64,000 bases of DNA, taken from contig WPIO01000013.1 in assembly GCA_009760855.2 (NCBI GenBank), forward strand, positions 1,588,001 through 1,652,000. Reading direction: 5' to 3'. Position numbers and translations under genes: made by a program. Origin of the DNA: Cristatella mucedo (lineage: Eukaryota; Bryozoa; Phylactolaemata; Cristatellidae). Numbering within the stretch: the stretch's first letter is position 1; each line of letters begins with the position of its first letter. The notes beneath the pieces were generated by a model, which was not told the origin of the DNA, ran no database searches, and saw only the letters and a list, made by a program, of their open reading frames with translations. Shown piece by piece: positions 35,195-46,349 of the stretch.

Positions 35195-35402
35195 GCACTG
35201 TGCATGCTGCCACTAACCACACTGGCCTGCTGACCCACTGCATGTCACCCCTAACCATGTTATTCATGTTGTTCATCAAGCATGACGTTACTCACCATTT
35301 AATCGCGGGTTCTTTTGCAGAAAATTTAAAACGCATTGAAAGAGATTGAGTACTCTAAAGGGCGCTTTATCAAGTGCATTATTATTATTATTATTACTTA
35401 AT
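35195..35402 (+). mobile_element. LINE-A 3' tail
   Basis: ctgcactgtgcatgctgcca, the 3' UTR, aacgcattgaaagagattga and gcgctttatcaagtgcatta(TTA)n. About the last 200 bp only. Confidence 0.9.
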
Positions 35403-35900
35403 TATTTTGTTATATTTAACGAGGTTTGCTTATTCATAAAAAGGTTCGCTTGGCACTCAGTTTTTGCAAGCAATCGCGAGACTCTTTGCCTGTTTTATTC
35501 CATTCGTTGGATCAATTAATAAGATCATGACATAAAGAATCAGTTAACATTTGCTTCCAATGAAACTAACTAGCTGATTAAAGAAAACTTTGCACTATAA
35601 TACTGGCCAGTACACTTGAGTGAATCAAGATCTACTGGCATAGGTATTCATTTTATCCAATGTATTCATTTTATTCTGAGTAATCACTAACTCCAACCAT
35701 CAGCACCTAAAGATGACACCGGTGGAAATGCATAGACTCTTTTTTATCTTGCTTCCCTAATGCGGATGGCGTTCATGATTATATATGTCGAGGCTGCTAT
35801 AATTTTAAGTTTCATTACCAGAAATGCTTAGGAAGCTAATGCAAGGTAACGAACAAAAGCATGAACTCGTTTACCATGACCTTTAATGGCATCAGAAAAG
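35403..35900. other. Unassigned sequence
   Basis: AT-rich. A short direct repeat (attcattttat..aatgtattcattttatt) lies near 35,646-35,680. No gene seen. Confidence 0.35.
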
Positions 35901-35904
35901 GTAG

Positions 35905-36048
35905 CCGAGCTGCTTTGGTTCAGCGGTTAAGGTGCTCGCCCCGACCAAGGTCTTGCTGAGATCGAGACTAAAGTCAAGCGCCAAAACAGAGATTAAGTTC
36001 TCTTGGGGCACTATAAAGATGAATTACATTAATATTATATTATTAATA
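35905..36048 (+). mobile_element. SINE-1 copy
   Basis: Head: gctgctttggttcagcggtt, then aaggtgctcgccccgaccaa (A-box-like). The middle is short with a decayed B-box (tgagatcgaga). Tail: aacagagattaagttctctt, then ggggcactataaagatgaat and an ATT-rich end. This copy shows best that the tail matches LINE-A. Confidence 0.75.
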
Positions 36049-36645
36049 CCTTGCAAGTTAACTGCTCGACCACTATTCAATAAAGCGAGTTCGCAAAAGA
36101 GATAAAAACAATTACAGGAGACTCAGACTGAGAATGACATGGAGGAGACAAAGAGACATCAAGTACTAAGCGAGATGTGGAGGTAGAAACAGAGAAACGC
36201 CCAGCCGAAATAGTGCAAACTGCATAGAGAAATGGGGAAAGCAAAGAAGAAACAATGAAAGTCTGAGGAGGGATATCGGCAACAATGTTAAAATAAATTC
36301 GTTTTTGGAAGATCGCCTTAAGAAAACAGCCTATAATCCTGCGCTTGAGTACTGGCTGCAAAGGAAGCAGTATCTATTAACTAATAATAAGCCTGGTATC
36401 GTGTTTAGGTAATGACATAAATTCAGACGATAATCATTTTAAGACAAGCGTGAAAAAGCACCTTCCGCATAGGATTCACTGCAACTGATTAGTAGGCCCG
36501 GCTGCTTGTAGCATACGTTCAATCGGGCACCAGCAAACACAGGATTAAAAACAGTTCCATTGAGTAGCTACATTTTAGCACGGCACTGCTGCTATTTTTC
36601 AAGCCGTGCACAGTTTTATAAAACAAAAGAACGTCAAATGACAAT
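36049..36645. other. Unassigned sequence
   Basis: The 94-codon minus frame at 36,077-36,361 is rich in Ser/Thr and hydrophobic residues but matches no family that could be named. No repeats recognised. Confidence 0.35.
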
Positions 36646-36699
36646 TCATGTGGAAGTATGAATTCTAAGTGGAGCGGGTGGGTTTTTCAGCTTCATGAA

Positions 36700-36730
36700 G
36701 GAGACAGCGAAATAGAGAGAGAAAGAGGGA

Positions 36731-36766
<36 letters not shown>

Positions 36767-36832
36767 GATCGAAAGAAATAGAGAGAGTGGGAGAGAGGTG
36801 AGAATGAGAGAAAGAGAAATAAAGAGAGAGAG

Positions 36833-36876
<44 letters not shown>

Positions 36877-37170
36877 AAAGAGAGAGCGTGAGAGAGAGAG
36901 GGAGAGGGTGAGAGAGATCAATGTGGAGAATAAGAGTATTGGCGAAGTTGAGAAGCGTGAGAGAGTTATGCAATCTATGGCCGGGCGACGACAGCCCGGT
37001 ACCGGTTCCCACAGTTTTCGGACCATTATCCAAAGCAAGCAGCCATATCTTTAATTATGCATGTGACAAAACTATCACTGAACTTAGCCAATAGGCATCA
37101 AACATTTGCACAAGGCCCGCTTTGTTTACTGCAGTCATGACGACGCGATCGGTTGAATGCTCTTTTGGTG
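36700..37170 (+). repeat. GA-element, third copy
   Basis: A (GA)n tract is followed by about 240 bp that match both duplication arms (43,500-43,740 and, inverted, 10,978-11,215). Shared blocks: gcgaagttgagaagcgtgag, cggttcccacagttttcgga, attatccaaagcaagcagcc and atgacgacgcgatcggttga. The short ORF start (37,137) is present but the frame is cut by LINE-B sequence near 37,170-37,200. Confidence 0.75.
36710..36915 (+). repeat. (GA)n imperfect microsatellite
   Basis: GA runs interrupted by GGGA, GTGA and GAAATA units. Translated frames over it (Ser/Leu-rich) are artefacts. Confidence 0.95.
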
Positions 37171-37199
37171 CATTACTTATAATCAGAGGACTAGAACGA

Positions 37200-38780
37200 T
37201 GCATTTTTCGTGCAGGACCTGAAGGTACGAGGTGACTGAAACAAGTGTAGCAGTTAAGCTAGCAAGAAGGAGCCCAGCCATGGCCTTGGCCTTAGGGTTG
37301 GGGTAAGAACTTGACTCTGCATCATTTGATTAACCCAAAGCTATCCAAGCTCTTTCAGCAAAGGAATGAAATGCGACGATTGAATATCAGGGATTTTCTG
37401 ATCAAACTTTCAGCCATATTCAACAGCGGCTGAATTGGCATCTTAACATTTTTTTGTAACGTTAAATTAGAATGATATTATTCTTGCCGAGACATGACCA
37501 GGGAGCAAATTATTTTCTTTCAAGACCACGATGGCAGAAAGATCCTATTCTTAGATAGCATTTTGACGTGATGGCTAGCTGTGGAGGCAGTCTTCTTAAT
37601 AAAACTTTCAAAAAACTTGGGCAACCAGGAACAAACGTCGGCTAGGCAAGCCTTCTGCTTATTGGTCACTGCAACTGATTCCGACGGCTTAAACAAAAAT
37701 GCATAGCCGAGCAGAGTCAGCATTAAACTAATAGCCTAGTTCTCGGGCCCAGAACACGTTTCCTAGAGGCTCAGTATATAAGAACGGAGACCGAGAACGA
37801 ACCCTTGTGGGACTCCACAGGTGACTAGTCAGGGTGACGATTCTCAACCAGGATACGATGGGGAGTGAGTACGATTGGACAAGTAACATTTGAACTGCGC
37901 TATAAAAATATTTGCAGTACCGATTATTTCTCTCATGCATCCAAGTAGGATACAGCTACCGATAGCCTAAGCACAGCTAAAAATCGAGTGAGGCTAGGGA
38001 AGTGGTACTTCATGTTATTCCTGCTGCATGGGATGCCGTCGGTTACATGGAGCTGAGCGATTTCAGTGGATAAGTGACTCTTTAGTCCCGAATAAAGTTT
38101 GTGCGACAGTTCATCCTTTTTAATATGTGCTTCTAACGTCTTAGCACGATCGTTCGGAGCATCTTTAACAAAATGAATCGTGGAAACTGGGCGATCATTT
38201 GCTAGGACCTCCTTTCCAAAGCAGGATTCCAAAGTTTCGGTCGGGCGATGGAGTTTGAAAATGTGTGACCTCTTCATGAATCTTGGTTTGGTGCTACTGT
38301 AATGATTCAGGCAGTCACCTGATTTCACACCCGAATAATGACTCTTGAGCGATATTGACAGGCGGCTGAAGAGAGATTTTCGGGCTACGCCAGACGACGA
38401 AATTTTCAGTTAAACTCACACTCTGCATAATGAGATACAGAGGATGTGACAACCTAGAGGCAGTGTTCGCTATGCAAAGCCAGAGAAGTGAAGTAAGAGT
38501 CGTGATGTGATGGGGCGAAGTGTGATGGAACTCATACATACCAGCAGCACACGTGCTTGTCTATATGCTCGAAATCTATATTTTCGAAAACTTCGCATAG
38601 CCTTAGCATGTCTGGCATGGCCGAAGAAACCCTCGTAATACTCTGGTGGGTTTATAGCCACAGTAGCTGCAGCTATAATGCGAGAATTGTTTTAAGCTTC
38701 AAGCCCGTATTCAGCTTACCTAAATAAGATGCCACCTTGATCTAAGTCATCAAGCTCGACTTGAGTAGCCGCGTTTTACT
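37200..38780 (-). mobile_element. LINE-B RT copy at inner end of right arm
   Basis: The best-preserved LINE-B RT half. Minus frame 37,933-38,328 (131 codons) reads RPVSTIHFVKDAPNDRAKTL, AHIKKDELSHKLYSGLKSHL and TEIAQLHVTDGIPCS. Frame 38,315-38,661 upstream includes HARHAKAMRSFRKYRFRAYR, probably the endonuclease-RT linker. Downstream, YTEPLGNVF (about 37,770) follows a shifted GVPQG block, and FKPSESVAVTNKQKACLADV follows at 37,520-37,723. Frameshifts separate the parts. Confidence 0.75.
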
Positions 38781-39039
38781 CAAGCTTCAAGCAAACCAAG
38801 GGAAATCTTTGCAGCACACCAAGAAAGACGTCAATAATCAGATTAATACGTTCTCAAATGGTCTTTCAGAGTTGTATCAGAAAAAAGTAGTATGCACAAA
38901 GGCACCGTATTGTCTCACAAGTAGCCAGAAGGGACTGCTGATGCAAGCCAGGGCGCTCCAACTGAAGGCTGCTCCTTGGGGAGAGGTAGAAATAGTCGGA
39001 AGTTCTATTGAATACACTCTTTTCCTTGCAGAGTTCCAT

Positions 39040-39339
39040 CCGTGAATTCGTTTTTCTTGTACATCTGCGCTTAGAGTCTCGTGCTAGCTTCGACTGAGTC
39101 GCTTCGGCTTCAACTGAGTTGCTTTGGCTTCAACTGAGACCGAAACCAGCCGACCAATGTCTAAGCAAGCACTCGTAACATTAGACAATGCCAATTGGAA
39201 TATCAAACTGCCTCTATGTGCTGTGATGTTTGTTGCTAGGCGAGGCGATCAATAGCAGCATTCACTGTTAACAAAAGCCTGTGTCTAGTGGCTAGGTACC
39301 AGAGCAGAGTAGGCAGTCACCGTGGCCGGTTCTGTGAGG
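39040..39339 (+). promoter_or_regulatory. Upstream region of TFP2 with three 20-bp units
   Basis: At 39,087-39,146 three 20-bp units stand in tandem, each with gcttc(g/a)actgag. A CCAAT motif (gaccaatgtc) follows at 39,151 on. The region aligns with that of TFP1, which has two units. At 39,322 a GTG stands where TFP1 has its ATG. No TATA box was identified; regulation is inferred from conservation only. Confidence 0.45.
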
Positions 39340-41803
39340 ATGGCAGCCGGCTTCGTATGGATCCTGCTGTTAGCCTGTTTTTTCGACGGCGGTAAGTGAG
39401 GCTTCAGTTCATTTGAGCAAGTGATTGTAGTGATTATATCTTTTCTACTACAGAAGGTAGTCGAGCAGTTAGCAATTTTTGAAATTACATCGCGAAATCT
39501 TTCCATTATTGGTCATATTGGCCAAAGTAAGCTCCCTTCTATACAATCAGCAAGAAGGTTGTCGCATTGCACCCGCTAAAACTAGCGGTTTCCATTAGGT
39601 AACTGGTTTTTCGGAATGAAAGTGGTCAAACTGATCTTCTTGGTTATGAGGTTCGATCACGTTCGCAATGAAATTATCTTATCCTGCGTTTCATGAATAT
39701 AATGCATCCTGCTTCTTACAATGTAACTCCAGTTTGACCTTGCGATTAGGCAACTTCCCAGCGTCCAGTGGAATGTGACTGTACAGTGGCTACAAACTTT
39801 GTATTTGTCTTCAAAAGACTATAAAACTACTAATCGAATTTGGCTGTTGGCTACGGCAGCATGCATTTATACTTTGAGCAGACATAACTGGCATTCTAAG
39901 TGAGCTGCTTAGAAGAGCACTTAGTCAGGTACTCTAGCAGCATGTGAAATGCGTGTGCCTCCACGCTTTTGAGTTGCTTTGATGTAGTTCGCATGATTTC
40001 TAGCGTCCCTGTGTACAGCGTCCGCTTTCTCTGAGCATCTGATCCGTGGGCCACCGCTTTGCTATGCATTGTCGGTGAAGGACTAGAAAATCACTGAATT
40101 TGCCTTGTCAATATGATTTCTCGCGAAGTCGTGGACAGAAAGAAGTGCATGAAAGAAATCACGGCTACGGCATGGTTTCCTAAATGTATTGAGTTGCTAG
40201 TCCTATGGTGTTTTGGAGCACACTAATTAAAGGGCTTTGGGATTTTTCAATGTGCATTGTAATAACAACACTAAAAATACTTTGTAGCAAACCCAAAAAG
40301 AACTTACTCTCTTTTTAGGTGCTTTGAATAGGCTGTAGTGAGTTACTAATCAGTCAAATAGTGAATCCACCAGACCTACAATAATGACAATAATCCTAAT
40401 AATAACGCTACACTTGATAAAGTGCCCTCAGCAAACTCAATCTCTTTCCAGACGCTTCACATTTGCTGCAAAGGGAAACGCGATTGAATGGTGAGTATTA
40501 TCATGCTTGATAAACAACATGAATAACAGGGTTAGGGGTGACACACACAGGGTCAGAATGCAAGTGTGGTTAGTGGCAGAATGCACAGTGTCAGTACGCA
40601 TAGGCACATAAAGGACGAATCATAGGGACCCACTAAATGCTGTCCTAAATAGGTGCATTTTAAGTTCTTTTTAAATGAGGTCAAGTCAGAGGATGTTGTG
40701 ATGCAAGTCGGGAGTGAGTTCCAGGCTTTGGGAGCATACATACTAAATACACGGTCTCCGAAGTATTTGATGCTTGTATTTGGTATTGGTATACAGTTAG
40801 ATTCAGAAAAGCCGGTGGTACGATGCTTGGCCTGATGGGGGAGTACATATAATAGGTAGGCTGGAGCCAAAGAATGAAGTGATCTAAAAGTGAGTGACAA
40901 AACATCGGAGTCAATCCGTTGCTTGACTGGTAGCCAGTGCAGGTCGGCGAGAACTACAACACGTTTACATTTGTTTGTTAGTTTTCTAAGATCACGAAAT
41001 CAAATGTGTAATTGACCTCCAAATAAACCTGTCGGGTTAATTAAGAACATTTCATACCCTTGAAATAGTAATTAGCTTGAGCCGATCCCAGTAACGTAAA
41101 TCTACAGTAACCTCTGAAATCATAAACATGCATCTGAATTTTTTAAATCAGTAAATCACACCACAAACAATTTCAGATGAAGCTGCAATAGATGAATAGA
41201 CTTGTCCGGCCAATTTGCTTTACATGCTTGAATCCCTTACTCATCCAACAGTAACAAGTATTGATGCAAAGGCTGTTTGTGAAACCTCTCTTAGAGTGCA
41301 GTATTCTATTTTAGCGGTGGCGCAATTCAGTTGCTATGTCTGCAGCTCGAAAACTGACTCCCGTTGTGGAGTAAATGTCGGATCATCTAACCTCACAGCA
41401 ACCACATGCCCATCTGGACAGTGTCTTCTTACTAAAACAGTAGGAACCCTAGCTGGTACCGGTAAGTGAGAGTCAGTTTACACCTCAACGGAGGAGGTTA
41501 AACAATAATGCACCTTTTTGGGCGTCCGTAATGATACTTTGAACGAACTTCGCATTTCTTTCTGCAGCATTTGCACTGTACGACCGCTCGTGCGTGGAGT
41601 ATGCAATCACCTACAATGGCTGCTCATCCATACCGGCAAGTTTTGTGCTCGGCGGATCAGTAACGGTGACATCGTGCTATTGCAGTACATCCGGATGCAA
41701 TGCTAACCTGTCACCGAGCAACCTTCACGGAGCAGCATCTATAAAGGCTTTGATAGCTTGCTTGCTGATCGGTGCCCTTGCAAACACCAGAAATGTACTC
41801 TAA
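39340..41803 (+). CDS. TFP2: GPI-anchored Ly6/uPAR-type three-finger protein
   Basis: Exons 39,340-39,391, 41,315-41,461 and 41,568-41,803; introns of 1,923 and 106 bp, both phase 1 with GTAAGT donors. The product has 144 residues. A short signal peptide (MAAGFVWILLLACFFDG) leads to VAQFSCYVCSSKTDSRCG, TTCPSGQC, DRSCVEYAITYNGC and CYCSTSGCNAN, giving ten Cys with the terminal Cys-Asn of the family. A GPI-type hydrophobic end follows (IKALIACLLIGALA). It probably sits on the outer face of the plasma membrane; the binding partner is unknown. It pairs with TFP1 as an inverted paralogue. The start is displaced: the TFP1-equivalent ATG is GTG, and the chosen ATG is 18 nt downstream in frame, leaving a signal without basic residues. 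All exons are open. Confidence 0.85.
39790..40380. other. Intron 1 segment present only in right arm
   Basis: Homology to the left arm stops at about 39,790 and resumes at the LINE-A (40,385). The segment ends with a decayed LINE-A-like tail on minus (aacttactctctttttaggt at about 40,300-40,320). The rest is unassigned. Insertion here or deletion in the left arm is equally possible. Confidence 0.5.
40385..40960 (-). mobile_element. LINE-A 3' end inside TFP2 intron 1
   Basis: The inverted counterpart of 14,015-14,625, antisense to the gene. Contains VLSLTFRSLHSLAPAYL (Val from a changed codon), SMYAPKAWNSLPTCITTSSD and the full tail. It shares its 5' junction with the left-arm copy. Confidence 0.9.
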
Positions 41804-42108
41804 CGTTATGCCAAATCGTCCAGGCATAAGAAATTGATTATTTTGATGGAAATGTGGACCGTGAATCCGCTGCTCTTTGATTGGACGCATTTTAGTAAAC
41901 GAACCAGCAAGAACTAAGAAGAGTGAAGAACCTAATTCAGGCTCGATATTGATATTTTCTGATTTGCTTTGTGATGTAACCGACTATTGGCACGTACTAA
42001 TCCTTGGCCTTTCTATCTGCCAAAGAATTGGCAATCTATCTCGATGCATATATATTTGCATTCAATGACAGTTTGCAATCTTCGATCAAAGAAAGATCAA
42101 CAAGTGAT

Positions 42109-42114
42109 AATAAA
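42109..42114 (+). terminator. Poly(A) signal of TFP2
   Basis: AATAAA about 305 nt past the stop, aligned with the TFP1 signal. Confidence 0.7.
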
Positions 42115-43109
42115 CTGCACACTGCTTGCTCACAGCAACGTAAGGCGTGTACAAGTAGTAATAATTGTGGAATTACTTTCTTACACTATGAAAAATGCCA
42201 TCCGTGTACTTAAATAAAGCCGGAAGAGGTTGCACTGGATGTAAATCGTGCTTTACTTACTATGCGAACACAATAAAGCAGCATTTTCTTCAGCTGGTAG
42301 AAATGGTTATTTCCTAAATACTCATGACTCAGAAGGGTAAAGAAAGGCGATCGCTCCCAAATAACTTGGATTTTGCGAACAGTACAATGATTGTTTGAAA
42401 TTAATCCATTTCCAAATATTAAAGGGACAATGCCACGTCTTTTTTTACACATTCTGCGACAAAGTAGATCACATGAACCACAGACTACCGGGTATTTACT
42501 CTGAAATCATAAAAAATTAACACCCAAAGGTTCAGGTATGAGTGCGTGTTCTAAAGTTCTGATTATACTGCTAATTACTTTCTTTAGGATCCGACTAGGC
42601 CAAGTTGCAATCATTTTTTGATATACTGACTTTTATAGCTGAGAGATCGGCGTCCTTTACGTCGTGGTGAAAGCCCATGCTTCGCTGACCTTAGAAGTTC
42701 TTATCCTCTTCAAGATTATATCAACAAGTAAAGAAACAACAGACTTAAGTCAATATCGGCATTGTACTGTGCTATAACTGTTTACAAGAGCCAGAAATAG
42801 CAGTTTTTTAATATTCGTCCTACGGATTACCCGCAAGTCGTGATCAGTTGCAATGAAACGGTTCCCAGCCACCTACCATTTTCCGCTATTTATCTTGGCG
42901 AATTCATCATCCACTATAACCTTCTTTATTTATGTGACAGTAATATGTCTGCGTTTTGCTTTACCTGGGTCTAGTGTGGACTGATCTTTTCGGCTTGCTG
43001 GCAAGCTACTAACTCATCGTCTAGAGCCGCGACAAACTGTTTTCATGAGAATAACGTGACGCAATGGTATGAGCATTTTCCGAGGTTTTACCAGCGACTC
43101 GTACTTAGT

Positions 43110-43350
43110 AATAATAACAATATTACATTTTAATGGCCCCCTCAGAGAACTCAATCTCTTTCAAGGGACTTTACATTTGCTTCACAGGAAACGTGGTTGA
43201 ATGGTTAGTGGTAACATTTTCAATGACAACGATTGTTACACGGTTAGAGATGACATGAACAGGATCAGCATACAAATATGATTATTGGCAGCACGAACAG
43301 TGTAAGCACACCTAAGCAAACAAAAGATGAATCGCAGGGGCCCACTAAGA
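43110..43350 (-). mobile_element. LINE-A 3' tail, shared by both arms
   Basis: The inverted counterpart of 11,535-11,812: (TTA)n, ccccctcagagaactcaatc, the 3' UTR and gggcccactaagactgcaat, ending at a (GA)n tract. Confidence 0.85.
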
Positions 43351-43361
43351 CTGCAATGCTT

Positions 43362-43366
<5 letters not shown>

Positions 43367-43397
<31 letters not shown>

Positions 43398-43420
43398 AGA
43401 GAGAAAGAGAGAGAGAGAGA

Positions 43421-43476
<56 letters not shown>

Positions 43477-43500
43477 GAGAGAGAGATGGGGAGAGAGAGA
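43367..43500 (+). repeat. (GA)n microsatellite
   Basis: A long GA run with a few GGAG/AAAG breaks, orthologous to the (CT)n tracts of the left arm at 11.2-11.5 kb. Confidence 0.95.
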
Positions 43501-43728
43501 TCGATGTTTGGATGAAGAGAAATTGGTGAAGTTGAGGAGGGCGAGGAAGTAATGCAGTCTAGGGAGGGGCGACGAGTATGTGATGGGCAGGTACCGGCGC
43601 CCACATTTTGCGGATCATTATTCAAAGCAAACAGCAATATAATTAATCATGCAGGTGGCAAAAATGCCCTTGAACTCAGTCAATGGGCACCTAGCATTCG
43701 CACAAAGCCCTCTCTATTTAGTGCAGCC

Positions 43729-43806
43729 ATGACGACACGATCAGTTGCATGCTGTTTATTTGCGTTGGTTGTTTTTACAACTGTGACATTAGGCATGGTC
43801 TGCTGA
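43729..43806 (+). CDS. Short signal-peptide-like ORF, right arm
   Basis: 25 residues, MTTRSVACCLFALVVFTTVT then LGMVC and stop. It is the counterpart of 10,856-10,978, with the Met-to-core part preserved and the rest shifted by a 1-bp difference. The upstream context (tttagtgcagcc before ATG) is also conserved. Whether it is translated is unknown. Confidence 0.3.
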   Translation: MTTRSVACCLFALVVFTTVTLGMVC

Positions 43807-44599
43807 TCGTGCAGCATGCATGTTGCCTCATTCAGCTGCCCAAGCACTGAATAGGTGATTAAGTTCTTCACGCGACACACTAGGCGTCGTTCAGCATTCG
43901 TCTCCGTAGTCGATACGTAGTATAAAGCTCAACTGAAGCAGCTATGTCGCATGAAACACGTAATTAGTATCACTGGTTTCAGTTCCATATTGAGCGTAGC
44001 TGCAGTATGCCGACGAAAGTTTCCTCTGTATCGCTCCTAGGGATACGTGTCTAGTAGGATACAGGAAATACAGCGGCACCAGTGAACTCGGGCAGTCTCG
44101 GAGCTGCCAAGACATACTCTCCTAGGGATTTCAGTTCGATTGCGTGCACTGCGTCCAAAAGACTTGAATCAGAAGCCCGAGTGATAGAAGCCGGAGAATC
44201 GCGTGTATTAGATAGTTGGTGCAGAGCGGGTGAGTACTTTCACGTTAACGCGAAAGTGATGGCGAATTTCAAGTAGAGACGATGCTACAGCGAAAGCCAG
44301 TGACGGTCGAGGGAAAATGATGTAAGTGGCAGTTGCCAAATTTTATTGGCTGAGATGCCTAGCTGCAATGTTATGCTTCAGCTTTGAGTTTCATGCTGTA
44401 CAGGCAGGAAACCCAGCCGTTGATAAGTTACTAAATTTCCACCAGGATATAACTAATTCATAGACCAGCCTGGCAGAGGTACCTGTGTCCTCACCGGCCT
44501 AAATGCTCTACTTCCTCAAGGGTAAGTGTGTGGAATTAAGCAGACTCGACAGTGGAGTTAATGTGGTAGTCTAGTAAACGTTCACTTTTAACAATGATA

Positions 44600-44835
44600 G
44601 CAATAATAATACATATGCATTGCACCCTCAGAGAATTCAATCTCTCTCTAGGCACTTTAAATACGTGCTGAAAAGGAGGCAAGATCGAATGGTTTTTCGT
44701 AGCATGCTCAATGACAGCAAGCATAACATGGCTAGAAGTGCGGTGACATGCACAGGATAAGCCTGCAAATGTGGTCAGTGGCAGCATGCACAGTGTCAGC
44801 ATGGTGGCAGCAGAGAGCAGATCTAATTGCACAGG
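44600..44835 (-). mobile_element. LINE-A 3' tail at outer edge of right arm
   Basis: aataataatacatatgcatt, the inverted tail with aatctctctctaggcacttt, and the 3' UTR. It lies opposite the copy at 9,400-9,845 and may mark the outer end of the duplication. Confidence 0.8.
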
Positions 44836-44869
44836 AATTGCAGAAGTGAGATATACAGTACAAACCCTG

Positions 44870-45445
44870 GAAAGCAAAGCCTTGTGTTTTGTCAACGATC
44901 TTTCACCGAATACATGGAATAGCCAATGCATTGTCTATAAGACATAAGGGCAAGAGGAGGCTGAAACTGGTGCAGTTGTTTAAAAATGTATGAAACAGCC
45001 AAGCCAAGAAGTGCCTTCAGAGCGAGAATTTCGGTCAGAGCAAGAATTTCGATTTGCACTCGTTAGTCGACAGGAAGCCATAACTGCAATTTCAATAAAA
45101 AAAGACACGCGTAATAAGCCTTTAGTATTTTGCTGACTAGCCTCGCAGCCATATTCACTTTCGGCTGCCGAGAATTAGTGGCATCTTTTATCGGTAGTCC
45201 AAAGAAAATGGAATCGTAGTGGTATTTCCAAGACAGAGTCGGGGAGGTACTTAAATTTATAGAAAGACGTCACAGTAGAAAGTTCCTAATCTTGAACAGG
45301 GAGCGGATGTAATGGATAGCTGGGGAAGCTGTCTTGTTAATGAAGCCTTCAAAATTTAAGCATCTATCAAAGAGGCGATTTCAAATCAGAGCAGGCGATT
45401 GCAGTCTCATTAAAGCGCCGCCTATTGAAAGAGCGATGTCTCCTA
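44870..45445 (-). mobile_element. LINE-B C-terminal region, decayed
   Basis: Minus reading shows a degenerate LHQFQPPL...NALAIP (44,905-44,980), an EWLPVD-like stretch and LAARLVSKILKAYY-like sequence (45,115-45,160). Traces of KTASPAIHYIRS follow to about 45,440. Confidence 0.7.
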
Positions 45446-45479
45446 TGTAGAGAAGCCTGTGCAATAGAATAGAAATTCC

Positions 45480-46005
45480 ATAGAGCAAACGACAGGGCAG
45501 TTTAGCCCAAGCTTTAGTTGATTGGTAGAACTCAAAATTCTGTCGTTAAAGCCTACCCAATCGTATCTACTCCCTCCACCAGGCTAAGCCTCGTATCTCA
45601 GCATTTTCGGAATCTGATCGTGCAGGTACACCTTGTACGTACCTGAAATAATTTGGAGACAGTGGTTTTAGGTCCTAGGCTCCCAAAGCCTGGAATTCAC
45701 TTTCTCTTGCGTCACAAAATCTCCTGACTTGACGGCACTTAAAAAGAAGCCACAAATGCATTTATTTATCACAGCATTTCGATAGTCCCTGTGACTCGTC
45801 CTTTGTTTGCTTATGCTGATGGTGAGCTTACTGCCACCAAGCATATTTGCATGCTGATCCTGTCCGTGTCACTTCTGAACATGTTAAGCTTGTTATCATT
45901 GAGCATGCAACCGTTAAACATTCGGTCATGCTTCCTTTGAGCAATTTTAAAGTGCCTAGAACGAGATTAAACTCTTTAAGGCACTGTACAAACGTAATAT
46001 TACTG
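45480..46005 (+). mobile_element. LINE-A-like 3' end, diverged
   Basis: ctccctccaccaggctaagc, aatttggagacagtggtttt, cccaaagcctggaattcact, 3' UTR, then aaagtgcctagaacgagatt with a weak AT end. Confidence 0.8.
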
Positions 46006-46345
46006 TGAATCTCTCTTATAAGAAGCGATTTTTAAAAACTTAACAACTGACAATAGGTAGTTTCGGTGACGATAGGACAAGCTAATGCCAAGTGAAAACC
46101 AATGTCTAGTTGTAAATGTATGGCGACCGACGGCAATCAGCAGAAGCCAAAAAATATTTGACTACTACAAACAGCGAAAACCAGCCGTAATTTGCCCCAT
46201 GCATGTCCATACACACGGCAGTCATCTTTCTTGCCTAAGCAGCACTAACTACTTAAATACGGCCAACGGCTTTTATAAGTATTAGCCTTGAGCTGAACGT
46301 TCGATTTCTGTCAGTAAAGCGGACTATTGTGAAGTGAGGCTCTTT
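46006..46345. other. Unassigned sequence
   Basis: A 66-codon plus frame (46,085-46,285) without a recognisable domain. Otherwise nothing seen. Confidence 0.35.
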
Positions 46346-46349
46346 TTTT

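Larger units (their letters stand above)
37200..44600 (-). repeat. Right arm of inverted segmental duplication
   Basis: The reverse complement of 9,851-17,260 (landmarks under the left arm). It holds TFP2 in opposite orientation to TFP1. Relative to the left arm it lacks the LINE-A of 10,527-10,797 and the SINE-2 piece of 12,104-12,172. It has about 590 extra bp in intron 1 (39,790-40,380) and keeps about 310 bp of LINE-B RT that the left arm lost. Confidence 0.85.
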
